NCBI GenBank assembly: GCA_002333125.1
Contig: DDBM01000234.1
Span: 1 to 6,105, forward strand
DNA length: 6,105 bases
Direction: 5' to 3'
DNA from: Moraxellaceae bacterium UBA2032
Lineage (GTDB): Bacteria > Pseudomonadota > Gammaproteobacteria > Pseudomonadales > Moraxellaceae
In this document: positions 5,393 through 6,105 of the stretch, piece after piece
How positions within the stretch are numbered: the first letter of the stretch is position 1
How the letters are laid out: every line of letters starts with the position of its first letter
The notes under the pieces: model-generated
What the model saw: only the letters and a program-made list of their open reading frames with translations
Database searches by the model: none
Told to the model about the DNA's origin: nothing
Made by a program: the position numbers and the translations under genes

Positions 5393-6105
5393 ATGGATAG
5401 CGAACAACCTATAGACTTAAATAACCCAGATTATTATTTAAACCGCGAATTGAGTATTTTAGATTTTCATTTACGAGTTCTAGAGCAGGCAGTAGATACC
5501 AGACACCCACTTATAGAACGCTTAAATTTTTTATTGATTTTTAGCCGTAACTTAGATGAGTTTTTTGAAATTCGTGTTGCAGGACTATTACAAAAATTAT
5601 CGTTTGACTCTTCGAGTGTATCGAGCGATGGCGTGTTGGTTGAAGATACTTTAAAGTCGATTGCCGATATTTGTCATCAAGCAGTCGAAAAACAGTATCG
5701 TATTTTAAATGAAGATTTGTTTCCTGCATTAGCCGCGGAAAATATTCGTTTTTTAAAGCGTGATGAATTAAATGCCGCGCAAGCTGCATGGGTCAAACAA
5801 TATTTTAAAGAGCAAGTATTACCTGTTTTAACCCCCATTAGCTTAGACCCTGCGCATCCTTTTCCGCGTTTAGTTAACAAAAGTTTAAATTTTATTGTTA
5901 GCTTAGAAGGTAAAGATGCTTTTGGCCGCCAAATTTCTTTGGCGATTGTGCCTGCACCACGTTCTTTGCCGCGTGTAGTGCGCCTGCCTGATGAGTTTAG
6001 CGAAGGTGGTGACCAACACGTTTTATTATCAGCCATTATTCATGAGCATCTCTCGGAGCTTTTTTCGGGCATGGTTGCCACAGGCTGTTACCAATTTAGG
6101 GTAAC
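5393..6105 (+). CDS. ppk1: Polyphosphate kinase 1, 3'-truncated
   Basis: The frame stays open to the window edge, giving 237 complete codons of an enzyme that is usually about 690-720 residues. PPK1 reversibly transfers the terminal phosphate of ATP to inorganic polyphosphate, usually at the inner face of the membrane. The visible part covers the N-terminal domain and most of the head domain. [19 protein letters not shown] (15-33) and [27 protein letters not shown] (39-65, in part) are hallmark segments. Asn53 in SRNLDEFF matches the adenine-contacting Asn of the E. coli enzyme. [22 protein letters not shown] (146-167, in part) is a strong family signature. The catalytic histidine regions lie beyond the window. 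The sequence closely resembles remembered Acinetobacter PPK. The gene has its own promoter-like region 57 nt or more upstream, so it is probably a separate transcript from mtgA, though read-through cannot be excluded. Confidence 0.95.
   Translation, partial: MDSEQPIDLNNPDYYLNRELSILDFHLRVLEQAVDTRHPLIERLNFLLIFSRNLDEFFEIRVAGLLQKLSFDSSSVSSDGVLVEDTLKSIADICHQAVEKQYRILNEDLFPALAAENIRFLKRDELNAAQAAWVKQYFKEQVLPVLTPISLDPAHPFPRLVNKSLNFIVSLEGKDAFGRQISLAIVPAPRSLPRVVRLPDEFSEGGDQHVLLSAIIHEHLSELFSGMVATGCYQFRV

Noticed and set aside
5541..6036. Two minus-strand open frames opposite ppk1
   Set aside because: They are shadows of a strongly conserved ppk1 coding frame and have no protein-like motifs of their own.
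1..6105. A defence, toxin-antitoxin, CRISPR or other undescribed multi-gene system
   Set aside because: Every substantial open frame belongs to a recognisable transport, envelope or metabolic family. No repeat arrays, paired small genes or foreign-looking block were seen.

Overview
The window is an ordinary-looking chromosomal stretch of a gammaproteobacterium with AT-leaning base composition. The closest fit is a Moraxellaceae/Acinetobacter-like member of the Pseudomonadales. This rests on the protein families and their order (a TRAP-type solute-binding protein and permease, a rhombosortase, a secreted START-domain protein, mtgA and ppk1) and on how closely the N-terminus of the polyphosphate kinase reads like remembered Acinetobacter versions. 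No similarity search was run, so the taxonomic placement is inference. All six genes are on the + strand. Two are cut by the window edges: the solute-binding protein at its 5' end and ppk1 at its 3' end.

Region 1 (1-3108) is a transport unit. It holds the C-terminal 287 residues of a periplasmic solute-binding protein (DUF6091-like), then a 156-nt gap with three consecutive inverted repeats, then a 695-residue TRAP permease. The permease has a DctM-type large subunit at its C-terminus. Its N-terminal part looks like a fused small (DctQ-like) subunit interrupted by a roughly 110-residue periplasmic insert. The hairpins between the two genes may terminate or process the message so that binding protein is made in excess over permease.

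Region 2 (3109-5240) is a cell-envelope cluster. A strong intrinsic terminator at 3188-3216 ends the transport unit only 13 nt before the next start codon. The genes that follow are a rhombosortase (rhomboid-family intramembrane protease, rrtA), a secreted START-domain protein and the monofunctional peptidoglycan glycosyltransferase MtgA. Gaps of 45 and 19 nt make one transcript plausible.

Region 3 (5241-6105) has a 152-nt intergenic spacer, then the first 237 codons of polyphosphate kinase ppk1. The spacer carries an imperfect inverted repeat that resembles insertion-sequence ends, and a promoter-like region with a faint Pho-box-like arrangement.

I found no RNA genes, CRISPR array, intact mobile element, or clearly undescribed multi-gene system. 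The points most worth a second look are the unusual fused TRAP permease, the hairpin arrays around it, and the terminator placed against the rhombosortase start codon.
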